A DNA stretch of 64,000 bases, taken from contig NZ_FTNI01000032.1 in NCBI RefSeq assembly GCF_900156315.1, forward strand, positions 1 to 64,000, written 5' to 3'. The translations under genes and the position numbers were made by a program. This DNA is from Microbispora rosea (lineage in GTDB: Bacteria > Actinomycetota > Actinomycetes > Streptosporangiales > Streptosporangiaceae). Position 1 is the first letter of the stretch; each line of letters opens with the position of its first letter. Shown here piece after piece: positions 7,590 through 16,139 of this stretch. Under the pieces are notes generated by a model, which had not been told where the DNA came from, ran no database searches, and saw only the letters and a program-made list of their open reading frames with translations.

Positions 7590-8955
7590 CCTGTGGGCCT
7601 TCCGTGAGCCGCGCCGCCGTGCGCTCGGCCGTGGCCCTGGCCCAGCGGCCGGTCGTCAGGAGGGCGACCGCCAGCACGATCAGCCCGTACAGGGCGTTGA
7701 CGCGATAGGCCGCGGCGCTGGAGGCCATGGACCCGGCGATGGCCACGCCGAGGGACTGGCCGACCTGCCTGCTGGTCGAGGCGACCGCGGCGGCCACCCC
7801 CGCCTGCGCGAGCGGCATCCCGGAGACCGCGGTGTTGGTGATCGGAGGGTTGAGCATGCCGAATCCGACGCCGAAGATCACGTAGATCCCGAGCAGCAGG
7901 GGAAGCGGCGTGGTGAGCGTCACCTGGGACAGCAGCGCCCCGGCCACGGCGAGGCACACGCCCGCGACGACCGACGGCACGCGTGGGCCTCGGGTGCCGA
8001 CGAGCCGGCCCGACAGCGGTCCCACGATCGTCGTGATCGCCGCGACCGGCAGCGTGCACAGCCCGGCGGCGAGGGCGGAAAGACCGCGGTGGCTCTGCAG
8101 GTAGAGCGTGTTGAGGAACAGGAAGGCCCCCAGGCCGGCGAACCCCGACACCGCCATGACGGCCGCGCCCGAGAACGGCGCGCTGCGGAAGAACCGCATG
8201 TCGATGAGGGGCTCTGGCCTGCGCAGCTCCCAGACCACCAGCGCGGCCAGGGCCGCCGCCGCGACGACGAAGCAGGCGGCGCTCACGCCGGGGCCCGCCG
8301 CCGGGCCCTCGATGATCCCGTACGTGAGAGTGCCGAGCAGGACGATCACCAGCACCTGCCCGGCCGGGTCGAGCCTCCGCGCCGAGGGCGCCTTCGACTC
8401 CGGGACGAAGCGCCAGGTCAGGAACAGGGCGAGCAGGCCGATGGGCACGTTGATCCAGAAGATGGCCCGCCAGTTCACCGTGTCGGTGAGCAGGCCGCCG
8501 ACGACCGGTCCGAGCGCCATGCTGATGCCGGTTACGCCGCCCCACACGCCGATCGCCTGGGCCCGCTCCCTGCGGTCGGTGAACGTGTTCGTGATGATCG
8601 ACATGGCCACCGGGTTGAGCATCGACCCGCCGACGGCCTGGACGATCCTGGCGGCCACCAGCCAGCCCAGGCTCGGGGCGAGGCTGCACAGCAGCGACCC
8701 GGCCGTGAAGACCACCAGCCCGGTCTGGAACGTGCGGCGGCGGCCTATCCGGTCGGCCGTCGAGCCGGCCAGCATCAGCAGGCTCGCGAGCGTCAGCGTG
8801 TAGGCGTCCACCGTCCACTGGAGGCCGGAAATCGGCGCGCGCAGGTCGTGCCCGAGCGACGGCAGGGCGACGTTGACGATCGTGTTGTCGAGAGACACGA
8901 TCAGCAGGCTCATGCAGCAGATGAGAAGAACGAGTCGCCGCCGTCGGCGGGTCAT
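7570..8955 (-). CDS. MFS drug exporter, DHA2 (EmrB/QacA) family
   Basis: The 461-residue protein has about 14 hydrophobic segments and the motifs of drug:H+ antiporters: LDNTIVNVALP in helix 1, motif A as GSTADRIGRRRTF after helix 2, RIVQAVGGSMLNP in helix 4 and the antiporter motif C GPVVGGLL in helix 5. DHA2 exporters pump lipophilic drugs or cations out of the cell. ATG 8955 is taken as start; a GTG three codons upstream is an alternative. The gene is divergent from the hydrolase at 9037 with an 81-bp shared promoter region and has no regulator beside it. It converges on modA, overlapping by 20 nt. Confidence 0.85.
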   Translation of the reverse strand: MTRRRRRLVLLICCMSLLIVSLDNTIVNVALPSLGHDLRAPISGLQWTVDAYTLTLASLLMLAGSTADRIGRRRTFQTGLVVFTAGSLLCSLAPSLGWLVAARIVQAVGGSMLNPVAMSIITNTFTDRRERAQAIGVWGGVTGISMALGPVVGGLLTDTVNWRAIFWINVPIGLLALFLTWRFVPESKAPSARRLDPAGQVLVIVLLGTLTYGIIEGPAAGPGVSAACFVVAAAALAALVVWELRRPEPLIDMRFFRSAPFSGAAVMAVSGFAGLGAFLFLNTLYLQSHRGLSALAAGLCTLPVAAITTIVGPLSGRLVGTRGPRVPSVVAGVCLAVAGALLSQVTLTTPLPLLLGIYVIFGVGFGMLNPPITNTAVSGMPLAQAGVAAAVASTSRQVGQSLGVAIAGSMASSAAAYRVNALYGLIVLAVALLTTGRWARATAERTAARLTEGPQVTLSQG

Positions 8956-9036
8956 TTGCGACACCACACCACACAACCGTACAGATCTGGTCAGGTAGCG
9001 CTTGCGGCAGGGCAAACCGAATGAAATTCTCCTCGC

Positions 9037-9873
9037 ATGCGTGCGACGGCGAACGGCATCGAGATCTGCTACGAGGTGTTCGGCGAGCCGGGGGGACGTC
9101 CGGTCGTCCTCATCATGGGGCTCGGAGCACAGATGATCGGCTGGCCCGAGGAGCTCATCGGGCCGCTCGTGGAGTCCGGCCACCGGGTCGTCCGGTTCGA
9201 CAACCGGGACGTGGGCCTGTCCACCCACTTCACCCCGGCGGACGGCCAGGCGCCCGCCCCCTCGTACACTCTGGACGACATGGCCGACGACACGGCCGGC
9301 CTGATGGACGTGCTCGGCTGGGAGAGCGCCCACGTGGTGGGCGCGTCGATGGGCGGCATGATCGCCCAGGCCCTCGCCATCCGCCACCCCGCCCGGGTTC
9401 GTACGCTGACCTCGATCATGTCCACGCCGGGGCCCCGGGTGGGACAGGCGACCGAGGCGGCCATGACCGTGCTGACGGCGCCCGCCCCGCAGGACCGCGA
9501 CGAGGCGCTCGCCCGCGCCGTGGAGACCGCGCGGGTCATCGGCTCTCCCGGCTACGAGATGGACGTCGAGCGCGTCACCCGGGTGGCCGCGGAGTCCTAT
9601 GACCGGGCCTTCGACCCCGCGGGCACCGCCCGGCAGTTCATCGCCATCCGGAGGTCCGGCGACCGTACGGAGGGGCTGCGCGGGCTCTCTGCGCCCGCGC
9701 TGGTGATCCACGGCGAGGACGACCCGCTGATCACCCTCGAAGGCGGGACGGCGACCGCGGACGCCATCCCCGGCGCGAAGCTGCTGACCTTCCCGGGGAT
9801 GGGCCACGACCTGCCCCGCCCGCTCTGTCCGGTCATCGCGGAGGCGATCGCCGAACTGACCGGGCGGGGCTGA
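9037..9873 (+). CDS. Alpha/beta hydrolase
   Basis: A 278-residue alpha/beta hydrolase. The nucleophile elbow is GASMGG (Ser104), the acid lies in HGEDDPLI (near 230) and the His in FPGMGHD (near 256). The oxyanion-hole region is LIMGLGAQ and the strand FDNRDVGLS is typical of the family that includes aclacinomycin methylesterase RdmC and haloperoxidase-like esterases. Substrate unknown. It is divergent from the MFS exporter and ends 6 nt from the convergent roadblock operon. Confidence 0.8.
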   Translation: MRATANGIEICYEVFGEPGGRPVVLIMGLGAQMIGWPEELIGPLVESGHRVVRFDNRDVGLSTHFTPADGQAPAPSYTLDDMADDTAGLMDVLGWESAHVVGASMGGMIAQALAIRHPARVRTLTSIMSTPGPRVGQATEAAMTVLTAPAPQDRDEALARAVETARVIGSPGYEMDVERVTRVAAESYDRAFDPAGTARQFIAIRRSGDRTEGLRGLSAPALVIHGEDDPLITLEGGTATADAIPGAKLLTFPGMGHDLPRPLCPVIAEAIAELTGRG

Positions 9874-9879
9874 CCGGCC

Positions 9880-10251
9880 TCAGATCTCGAGCTTGTCCTC
9901 GATCGCGCGGAGCTGGTGCCGGGCCATCGCGAGGTTGGCCCGGTTGCGGTCGAGGGCGAGGTAAAGGAATAAGCCCTTGCCGCCGCGGCCGGCCAGCGGC
10001 CGGATGATGTGATACTGCGTGCTCAGCGTGATGAGGATGTCCTCGATCGCGTCGCTCAGCTTGAGCGCGTCCATCGCGCGGAGCTTGGCCTTGACCACCT
10101 CGGTGTTGGCCGCGGCGGCCACCTGGAGATCGAGGTCCTTGGAACCGCCGAGCGTGCCCAGCGCCATCCCGCTCCCGTAGTCGGCCACCGCCGCGCCGAT
10201 CGCGCCGTCGATGGTCAGCATCTCCTTCAGGGAGACGTCGATGTTCGCCAT
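9880..10251 (-). CDS. Roadblock/LC7 domain protein (last gene of operon)
   Basis: The 123-residue protein is essentially one roadblock/LC7 domain, the fold of MglB, dynein light chain LC7 and actinobacterial CvnB. Visible core: DGAIGAAVADYGSGMALG, then a long helix (AANTEVVKAKLRAMDAL), the strand IEDILITLSTQYHIIRPL and the C-terminal helix RNRANLAMARHQLRAIEDKL. It is clearly paralogous to the first operon gene (11509-11880), sharing the IED-strand and the SNLALAR/ANLAMAR helix. ATG 10251 follows AGGAGAAGAGAC. It is separated from the preceding gene by 23 nt, hence cotranscribed. Roadblock proteins usually dimerise and act on small Ras-like GTPases; none is encoded here. Confidence 0.85.
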   Translation of the reverse strand: MANIDVSLKEMLTIDGAIGAAVADYGSGMALGTLGGSKDLDLQVAAAANTEVVKAKLRAMDALKLSDAIEDILITLSTQYHIIRPLAGRGGKGLFLYLALDRNRANLAMARHQLRAIEDKLEI

Positions 10252-10274
10252 GTCTCTTCTCCTGTTCTGGGTTG

Positions 10275-10682
10275 TCATCCGCGTTCGACGATGGCGGCGA
10301 TCTTGTTCGCCGCCCTGCGTCCCTCGATCCGGAGCAGGCCGAGATTGGCTCCCCGGCCCGCGAGTACGGTGAGGACGAGCGTGGGGCCCGCGGCGTAGCA
10401 CGCGGTGTGCCCCTGGGCGCCGGAGATCAGCGTCTCCTCCAGCAGCCCGATCCTGGCGAGATCGGTCATCTTCCGGCTCAGCGACAGCAGCGCCGACGTG
10501 AGCGCCGCGGTCTGCTCGGTGTCGGCGGCCAGGTCCGTCGTCACGAGCATGCCGTCGATCGTGCAGGTGAGCGCTCCAGTGATCTCGGGCGCGCGTTCGC
10601 GCAGGACGACCAGTTCCTCATGTATGTCGTGGCGCAGATCCACCGAGACACCCTTTCCGGCCCGCTTGAGCCATCCGATCAC
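10275..10682 (-). CDS. Roadblock/LC7 domain protein (third gene of operon)
   Basis: A 135-residue roadblock/LC7 protein of a different subgroup from its two neighbours: an N-terminal amphipathic segment (IGWLKRAGKG) precedes LVVLRERAPEITGALTCTIDGMLVTTDL, the helix TAALTSALLSLSRKMTDLA, the strand EETLISGAQGHTACYAAGPTLVLTVLAG and a final helix ending in KIAAIVERG. The GTG start at 10682 overlaps the TAG stop of the upstream DUF4388 gene by one base (TAGTG), so the two are translationally coupled. This resembles the GTPase-activating partner in other systems; function here is unknown. Confidence 0.8.
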   Translation of the reverse strand: MIGWLKRAGKGVSVDLRHDIHEELVVLRERAPEITGALTCTIDGMLVTTDLAADTEQTAALTSALLSLSRKMTDLARIGLLEETLISGAQGHTACYAAGPTLVLTVLAGRGANLGLLRIEGRRAANKIAAIVERG

Positions 10683-11494
10683 TACAGCGCCTCCAGCGCG
10701 TCACGCAGTCTGAGCAGCAGGTTCACGTCGGCCGCGTCGCCGTTCACCTGCGGGAGTCCCGGGGCGGAGCGCTCGGGCTCCCTCGGTTGCGGTGGGAGCG
10801 GCTTGGGCGTGCGCTTGGGCAGCGCCGCCGTCTCGTCCGTCACCACCAGCCCGGCCGCCGCGAGCTCCCGTACGGCAAGCAGCGTGGAGTAGGCCGGGCG
10901 CCCGAGGCGGCGGGCCAGCTCGACCGGCGTGGCGGTGGAGTCCGCGGCGAGCAGCAGCTCCCACTGGAGCCGGGTGAGCAGCGCGTGCGTGCCCGGGATC
11001 CGCCGCAGGGGCGTCACCGGACGCGCGTCCAGCTCGGCGGAGGGCCAGGCCCGTTCCAGCCGGGCCCGGCGCCGCGCGCACTCGCGCAGCAGCCCCTGGA
11101 CGTCGAAGAACCAGTGGATCCCGAGCCAGTGGGCGTCGCCCTCCTTGAACCTGGTTCGCGCCGTTCTCGACGTGAGCAGGAAGAACGCCGCGTCGAGCGT
11201 GGCGGACAGCACGCTGAACTCCAGCTCGCCCCGGCTGAGCACCCCTCTGTCCACCAGCAGGGCGCCGCCGTCGCCGCCGGCGCCGGTCTCCTGCCGCGCG
11301 CGGCGGACCCCGTTCGCGCTGATCCGGCCCGACGCGCCGAGCAACTCCTCCACGCCGGGCGTCGCCGCGCACTCCACGTACGCCACCCGGCCGCGGACGT
11401 AGAAGACCGTGCCCTCCTTGCCCACCCGCAGCGAACCGGTGGCCTCGTCCTGGGCGAGGCCGGTGAGCACGGTGTCGAGAGTCGGGGCGGCCAC
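10682..11494 (-). CDS. DUF4388 (PATAN-like) protein with C-terminal winged helix (second gene of operon)
   Basis: The 270-residue protein opens with a DUF4388/PATAN-type domain (LTGLAQDEATGSLRVGKEG, then VFYVRGRVAYVEC, LLVDRGVLSRGELEFSVLSATLDAAFFLL), found in bacterial signalling proteins with roadblock partners. Residues ~165-225 form a winged helix (LLTRLQWELLLAADSTATPVELARRLGR and YSTLLAVRELAAAGLVV). A Pro-rich linker (PKPLPPQPREPE) leads to a short C-terminal helix (VNLLLRLRDAL), perhaps a docking peptide. GTG 11494 start. The stop is shared with the start of the next gene. The combination suggests a GTPase-linked or DNA-linked signalling scaffold; this is inference. Confidence 0.7.
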   Translation of the reverse strand: MAAPTLDTVLTGLAQDEATGSLRVGKEGTVFYVRGRVAYVECAATPGVEELLGASGRISANGVRRARQETGAGGDGGALLVDRGVLSRGELEFSVLSATLDAAFFLLTSRTARTRFKEGDAHWLGIHWFFDVQGLLRECARRRARLERAWPSAELDARPVTPLRRIPGTHALLTRLQWELLLAADSTATPVELARRLGRPAYSTLLAVRELAAAGLVVTDETAALPKRTPKPLPPQPREPERSAPGLPQVNGDAADVNLLLRLRDALEAL

Positions 11495-11508
11495 CGGTCA
11501 GGCCCCCA

Positions 11509-11880
11509 TCAGGACGCGACCAGCTCGTCGGTGATCGTGCGCAGCCGTCGCCGCGCCAGGGCGAGGTTCGACCGTTCCACGTCCAGGCACACGCACAGCA
11601 GCAGCGGACCGTCGAACATCATCTCCATGGGCCGCACCAGGTGGTACGCCGTGCCCGTGGTGACGATCACGTCCTCGATCCGGAAGCCCGTCTCCTGGGA
11701 CGCCATCGCGATCCCGTCGAGCGTGGCGCGGTACGCCTCGCTGAGCCCCGCGGCCGCCCGCCCCGGATCGGGGATCCCCTTTCCCGCGACGGCCATGCCG
11801 CTGGTGTGGTCCACGAGAATGGCGCCGAGCGCGCCCGGGATCGACATGGCCTCGGAAAGGCAGTCCTCTATCCCGATCAA
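11509..11880 (-). CDS. Roadblock/LC7 domain protein (first gene of operon)
   Basis: A 123-residue single-domain roadblock/LC7 protein: IPGALGAILVDHTSGMAVAG, helix AAGLSEAYRATLDGIAMA, strand IEDVIVTTGTAYHLVRPM and C-terminal helix VERSNLALARRRLRTITDEL. It is similar in length and sequence to the last operon gene. TTG 11880 is accepted because GAGGAGTTACGGG precedes it. It is the promoter-proximal gene: upstream lies an AT-rich stretch (about 11955-12035) that stands out in this GC-rich DNA and carries two 10-bp palindromes. 14 nt separate it from the DUF4388 gene. Confidence 0.85.
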   Translation of the reverse strand: MIGIEDCLSEAMSIPGALGAILVDHTSGMAVAGKGIPDPGRAAAGLSEAYRATLDGIAMASQETGFRIEDVIVTTGTAYHLVRPMEMMFDGPLLLCVCLDVERSNLALARRRLRTITDELVAS

Positions 11881-11954
11881 CCCGTAACTCCTCGCCTCGC
11901 CGGTACAGCGCGGCCAACACTAGAGGAGCAGGTGGACGGGCCTTGCGGGCCGAA

Positions 11955-12035
11955 AACAGATCGGATAAACGGATTAGTCCAGAAGAATAAGAATTCTTCC
12001 TCTCGGAATGGTAATCCCGATTTTCATGAAATTTC
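11955..12035. promoter_or_regulatory. AT-rich control region with two palindromes between the roadblock operon and DUF523 gene
   Basis: This is one of the most AT-rich stretches of the window. It contains the perfect palindromes AAGAATTCTT (11989-11998) and TTTCATGAAA (12022-12031). Either could be a binding site for a dimeric regulator of the leftward roadblock operon (start 11880) or the rightward DUF523 gene (start about 12081). No -35/-10 pair was assigned with confidence. Confidence 0.4.
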
Positions 12036-12080
12036 CTCATGTCGTCGGGACTGGCGCGTGCACCCCGTACGGCGGCCAGA

Positions 12081-12614
12081 ATGGGGGGCGTGGAACGGAT
12101 TCTCGTCAGCGCCTGCCTGCTCGGCAGCCGGGTGCGGTACGACGGCGGGGCCAAGACCAGCGACGACGACCTGCTCGCCCGCTGGCGCGCGGAGGGACGG
12201 CTGGTGCGGTTCTGCCCCGAGGTCGAGGGCGGGCTGCCCGTTCCCCGGCCGCCCGCCGAGATCGAGGGCGGCGCGGGCGGCGCGGCCGTCCTGGCTGGCG
12301 CGGCCCGGATCCTGACGCCGGAGGGCGACGACGTGACCGCCGCGTTCCTGTCCGGGGCGCGGCAGGCCCTCGCCGTCGCCCGGTCCCTCGGCGTACGGGT
12401 CGCGATCCTCAAGGAGGGCAGCCCGTCGTGCGGGTCCCTGCGGATCTACGACGGCACCCACCGGGGGAGGACCACCCCCGGGCAGGGGGTGACGACCGCG
12501 CTGCTGGAGCTGAACGGCATACGCGTCTTCGGCGAGGACCGGATCCCGGACGCCGCCCGCTATCTGGAGTCGCTCACGGGGACAGTGTTCACGGAGAGAG
12601 GGGATCCGGGCTGA
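12081..12614 (+). CDS. DUF523 family protein (2-thiouracil desulfurase-like)
   Basis: The ~177-residue protein has the three conserved cysteines of DUF523 in their motifs: VSACLLGSRVRYDGG at the N-terminus, RFCPEVEGGLPVPRPP near residue 55, and AILKEGSPSCGS near 115. In the characterised member TudS these bind a [4Fe-4S] cluster that removes sulfur from thiouracil, so an Fe-S desulfurase acting on thiolated bases or small thio-compounds is plausible. Start is uncertain: ATG 12081 or GTG 12090, the latter with GGGGGG before it. It converges on the DUF4032 gene with a 26-nt overlap. Confidence 0.8.
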   Translation: MGGVERILVSACLLGSRVRYDGGAKTSDDDLLARWRAEGRLVRFCPEVEGGLPVPRPPAEIEGGAGGAAVLAGAARILTPEGDDVTAAFLSGARQALAVARSLGVRVAILKEGSPSCGSLRIYDGTHRGRTTPGQGVTTALLELNGIRVFGEDRIPDAARYLESLTGTVFTERGDPG

Positions 12615-13815
12615 CGATGACGGCCTTCTCGTCGGGCTTGTGCACCAGGACGTTGTCCACGTAGGACCGCACCGCCGCCTCCAGGCCGACGTCCTTGCCG
12701 GCGGCCTCCGACATGTACCAGCGGTGGTCGAGCACCTCGTGGAAGAGCTGGGCGGGCTCCAGCTTGCGCCGCAGGTCGGCCGGGATCGCGTTCACCACCG
12801 GCTGGAACACCTCGGCCAGCCAGCGATGGGCCACGATCGCCTCGTCCTCGTGCCGCAGGCCAGTTGACACGCGGAACGAGTCGAGGTCGTTGAGCAGCCG
12901 CCTGGCCTGGTTCTCCTCCACGTCGAGGCCGGTCAGGCGCAGCAGGCGGCGCTGGTGGTGCCCGGCGTCCACGACCTTCGGCCGGACGATCAGGCGGGAG
13001 GTGCCTGCCTTGCGGCGCACCATCATCTCGGCGACGTCGAAGCCGAGCGAGTTGAGGCGGCGCACCCGCTGGTCCACGCGGTGCCAGTCGACCTCCTCGA
13101 TGATCTCGTCCTCGGTCAGCTCGTCCCACAGCCGCTGGTAGCGCTCGACGAGCTGCTCGGCGAAGGCCAGCGGGTCGATGGTCGGGTGGAGCAGGCCGCC
13201 CGCCTCCAGGTCGAGCATCTCGCCGTAGATGTTGACGTGCGCCACGTCGATGTCGTGCGACCGCTGGCCCTCGCTGATCGCCGGGTGGAGTTCGCCGGTC
13301 TCGGCGTCCACCAGGTAGGCAGCGAACGCCCCGGCGTCCCGCCGGAACAGCGTGTTCGACAGCGAGCAGTCGCCCCAGTAGAAGCCGGTCAGGTGGAGCC
13401 GTACGAGCAGGACCGCGAGCGCGTCGAGCAGGCGGGTCAGCGTGTCGGGCCGCACCGAGCCCGACAGCACCGCGCGGTACGGCAGCGAGAACTGCAGGTG
13501 GCGCGTGATCAGGGCGGAGTCCAGCTCGGAGCCGTCCGGGGCGGTCCTGCCGGTGACGATGGCGACCGGCTCGACGGCGGGGGCGTCGTGCCGCGCCAGG
13601 TCCCACAGCAGCTGGTACTCCCGCTTGGCATACCTGGTGCTGATCTCCTTGATCGCGTACACCCGGCCGCTGAGCCGGGCGAAGCGCACCACATGCCGGG
13701 AGATGCCGCGGGGCAGCGTCACCAGGTGGTGGACGGGCCACTCTTCGAGGGGGACGTCCCACGGCAGCCGGATCAGGTCGGGGTCGCTGGGGGCGCCGGT
13801 GATCTGCAGAGGCAC
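12589..13815 (-). CDS. DUF4032 protein, kinase-like fold
   Basis: The 408-residue protein matches the actinobacterial DUF4032 family, whose N-terminal half resembles lipopolysaccharide (Kdo/WaaP) kinases. Kinase-like marks are VYAIKEISTRYAKREYQLLWDL (putative ATP lysine), LHLTGFYWGDCSLSNTLF (catalytic-loop-like, Asp in WGDCSLSN) and AYLVDAETGEL (metal-Asp-like). The C-terminal half (ENQARRLLNDLDSFR, then LFHEVLDHRWYMSE) is family specific. No substrate is known. GTG 13815 is preferred over TTG 13818 because AAGGAG then sits 6 nt upstream. Divergent from the DUF885 gene with a 56-bp gap. Confidence 0.75.
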   Translation of the reverse strand: MPLQITGAPSDPDLIRLPWDVPLEEWPVHHLVTLPRGISRHVVRFARLSGRVYAIKEISTRYAKREYQLLWDLARHDAPAVEPVAIVTGRTAPDGSELDSALITRHLQFSLPYRAVLSGSVRPDTLTRLLDALAVLLVRLHLTGFYWGDCSLSNTLFRRDAGAFAAYLVDAETGELHPAISEGQRSHDIDVAHVNIYGEMLDLEAGGLLHPTIDPLAFAEQLVERYQRLWDELTEDEIIEEVDWHRVDQRVRRLNSLGFDVAEMMVRRKAGTSRLIVRPKVVDAGHHQRRLLRLTGLDVEENQARRLLNDLDSFRVSTGLRHEDEAIVAHRWLAEVFQPVVNAIPADLRRKLEPAQLFHEVLDHRWYMSEAAGKDVGLEAAVRSYVDNVLVHKPDEKAVIVSPDPLSP

Positions 13816-13871
13816 CAATCGCTCCTTTTCTGGGGGCTTCCACCCAAGTGTCGCGGATAGAGTCGAGCGCT

Positions 13872-15446
13872 ATGACGCTGGTGGACGAGTTCATCGACTG
13901 GTACCTGGCCGAGAACCCGGTCAGGGCGGCCCTCCTGGGGGCCGACGGATACGACCGCACGCTGGGCGATCTCAGCGCGAGCGCCTTCACGGCGCGCGAG
14001 CGGGCGGCCGAGGAATGGCTGCGCAAGCTGTCGGAGTCGACGCCCGAGAGTCCCGAAGACGGGATCGACAGGGACCTGGTCGCCGCCCACCTGCGCGGGC
14101 AGATCGCGCAGGCCCGCTGGCCGGAGTGGCGGCGCGAACCGGCCGCCTACCTCGGGGTCATCTTCGGGTCGATGTTCACGCCGTTCCAGCAGCGCCTCAA
14201 GCCGGAGGCCGAGCTGGTCGACGCCGCCGTCGCACGGCTGGCCGAGGTGCCCGCCGTCCTCGCCGCCTGCCAGGCCAACCTGGACCCCGACCTCGCCGCC
14301 GACCTGCTCGTCAGGCGCGGCCTCGACCAGGCCCGTACGGGACGCCGCTTCCTGACCGAGACGCTGCCCGCGCTGATCGGCGATCCGGACCTGCGGGCGC
14401 GGCTGGCGCGGGCCGCCGAGCCGGCCGCCGACGCGTTCGACGGACTGGTCCGGTTCCTGGAGGGCTTCGAGGCCAGGGGCACCTGGCGGATGGGCGAGGA
14501 GCTCTACTCCGCGCTGCTGCGCGAACAGGAGATGCTCGGCTACGGCGCCGCCGAGCTGCATGAGAAGGGCCGCCAGGCCTGGGCCGAGCTGGACACGCGG
14601 ATGACCGAGGTCGCCGCCCGCCTCGGCTCCGCCGGCTGGCGGGAGGCGATGGAGTCGCTCATGGACGACCACCCGCCGACCCTGGAGGCCATGCGCGCCG
14701 AGTATGAGGCCGAGACGCTGCGGGCGCGCGAGTTCGTCCGCGAGCGCGGGCTGGTGACCTTCCCCGAGGGGGAGGTGTGCCGGGTCGAGCCGTCGCCGGA
14801 GTTCCAGCGGCCCATCATCGCCGTGGCCAGCTACCTCGCCCCGCCGCCGCTGTCGTCCTCGCGCGACGGCGTGTTCTTCGTGCCGTACACGCCGGACGGC
14901 TTCACCGAGGAGCAGGTGCGGCAGCGGCTGCGGACCAACTCCCGCCCCCAGATGCCCTCGATCAGCGTGCACGAGGGGTACCCCGGCCACCACTGGCACC
15001 TGTCCTGGATGGCCGGCAACCCGCACCGCGCCCGCAAGATCTTCCGTACGCCCTACTTCGTGGAGGGCTGGGGGCTCTACGTCGAGAAGCTCATGCACGA
15101 GCAGGGCTACTTCGACACGCCCGAGACCGAGCTCGCCCACCTCGACTGCCGCATCTGGCGGGCCGCCCGGATCGTGGTGGACACCGCGCTGCACTGCGAC
15201 GACATGTCGATCGAGCAGGCGGAGGAGTTCCTGACCACGAAGGCGTCGCTGTCGCCGGGCACCGCCGCAGGGGAGGTCAGCCGCTACTGCGCCTGGCCCA
15301 CGCAGGCGCCCTCCTACCTCACGGGAGCGCTGGAGATCGAGCGCATCCGGGCGGACTACACGGGCGATCTGCGGACCTTCCACGACACGATCGCGGGCTC
15401 CGGCGGGCTCCCGCTCGGCCTCGCCCGGAAGGTCGTGCTCGGCTGA
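13872..15446 (+). CDS. DUF885 family protein, putative metallopeptidase
   Basis: The 524-residue protein is a full-length DUF885 member. The family's metal-binding motif is visible as SVHEGYPGHHWHLSW (residues ~370-384, HExxPGHH type), followed by YFVEGWGLYVEKLMHEQGYF, whose E (FVEGW) is the likely third ligand, and the C-terminal motif CAWPTQAPSYLTGALEIER. Such proteins are zinc-peptidase-like and usually lack a signal peptide in actinomycetes; none is seen here. ATG 13872 gives the family-typical N-terminus (LVDEFIDWYLAENPVRAALLG). It ends 4 nt from the convergent aldolase gene. Confidence 0.8.
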   Translation: MTLVDEFIDWYLAENPVRAALLGADGYDRTLGDLSASAFTARERAAEEWLRKLSESTPESPEDGIDRDLVAAHLRGQIAQARWPEWRREPAAYLGVIFGSMFTPFQQRLKPEAELVDAAVARLAEVPAVLAACQANLDPDLAADLLVRRGLDQARTGRRFLTETLPALIGDPDLRARLARAAEPAADAFDGLVRFLEGFEARGTWRMGEELYSALLREQEMLGYGAAELHEKGRQAWAELDTRMTEVAARLGSAGWREAMESLMDDHPPTLEAMRAEYEAETLRAREFVRERGLVTFPEGEVCRVEPSPEFQRPIIAVASYLAPPPLSSSRDGVFFVPYTPDGFTEEQVRQRLRTNSRPQMPSISVHEGYPGHHWHLSWMAGNPHRARKIFRTPYFVEGWGLYVEKLMHEQGYFDTPETELAHLDCRIWRAARIVVDTALHCDDMSIEQAEEFLTTKASLSPGTAAGEVSRYCAWPTQAPSYLTGALEIERIRADYTGDLRTFHDTIAGSGGLPLGLARKVVLG

Positions 15447-15450
15447 GAGC

Positions 15451-16092
15451 TCAGCCGCTGAACGCGCGTTCGATGACGGCGGTGAGCTGGTCCTCGGTGA
15501 GCACCGCGGGCCGGCCCACCCCGAGGGCGCGGACGTAGACCTCGCACAGCCACTCGAGCAGGCGCGTCGCCTCGAACGCCTGCTCGAGGCCGCCGCCGAT
15601 CGTCACCGCGCCGTGACTGGCCATCAGGGCGGCCTGCCTGTTCTCGATCGCGGCGATGACGTTGCGGGCCAGCTCCGGCGTGCCGTAGGTCGCGTAAGGG
15701 GCGACCCGGACGGCGCCGCCGAGCAGCAGGGCGTTGTAGTGGATCGGCGGCAGCTCGGTCATGGTCGAGGCGACCACGGTCGCGAAGACCGAGTGGGTGT
15801 GCACCACCGCCCGGGCCCCCGTCGCCGAATACAGCGCGAGATGCATGGGCGTCTCGGAGGAGGGCTTGCGCTCCCCCTGCACAACGTGCCCTTCGAGGTC
15901 GACCACAGGGCAGTCCTCCGGGCGCAGCCGGTCGAGCGCCACGCCCGAGGGCGTGACGACGACCAGGTCGCCCTCCCGGGCGCTCAGGTTCCCCGACGTG
16001 CCGATCACCAGGCCGAGGGCCGCCGCCCGCCGCCCGTACTCGCACAGCTCCCGCCGCAGCTCGTCCACCTGCTCGCCCGCCTGCTCGTCCAC
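15451..16092 (-). CDS. Class II aldolase/adducin family protein (fuculose-phosphate aldolase-like)
   Basis: The ~213-residue protein has the class II aldolase fold. Numbered from GTG 16092, E80 (KPSSET), H98 and H100 (VVHTHS) and H160 (ASHGAV) match the zinc ligands and base of E. coli FucA (E73, H92, H94, H155); the phosphate-binding loop GTSGNLSAR is at 31-39. Members cleave L-fuculose-1-phosphate or epimerise ribulose-5-phosphate, or act in methylthioribose salvage; no sugar kinase is adjacent to decide. TTG 16110 is an alternative start. Divergent from the pterin dehydratase gene by about 47 bp. Confidence 0.85.
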   Translation of the reverse strand: MDEQAGEQVDELRRELCEYGRRAAALGLVIGTSGNLSAREGDLVVVTPSGVALDRLRPEDCPVVDLEGHVVQGERKPSSETPMHLALYSATGARAVVHTHSVFATVVASTMTELPPIHYNALLLGGAVRVAPYATYGTPELARNVIAAIENRQAALMASHGAVTIGGGLEQAFEATRLLEWLCEVYVRALGVGRPAVLTEDQLTAVIERAFSG

Positions 16093-16139
16093 GCGGGCGA
16101 ATCTACACAATGGGCCGTGTTTCGTGATGTCCTGATTCC

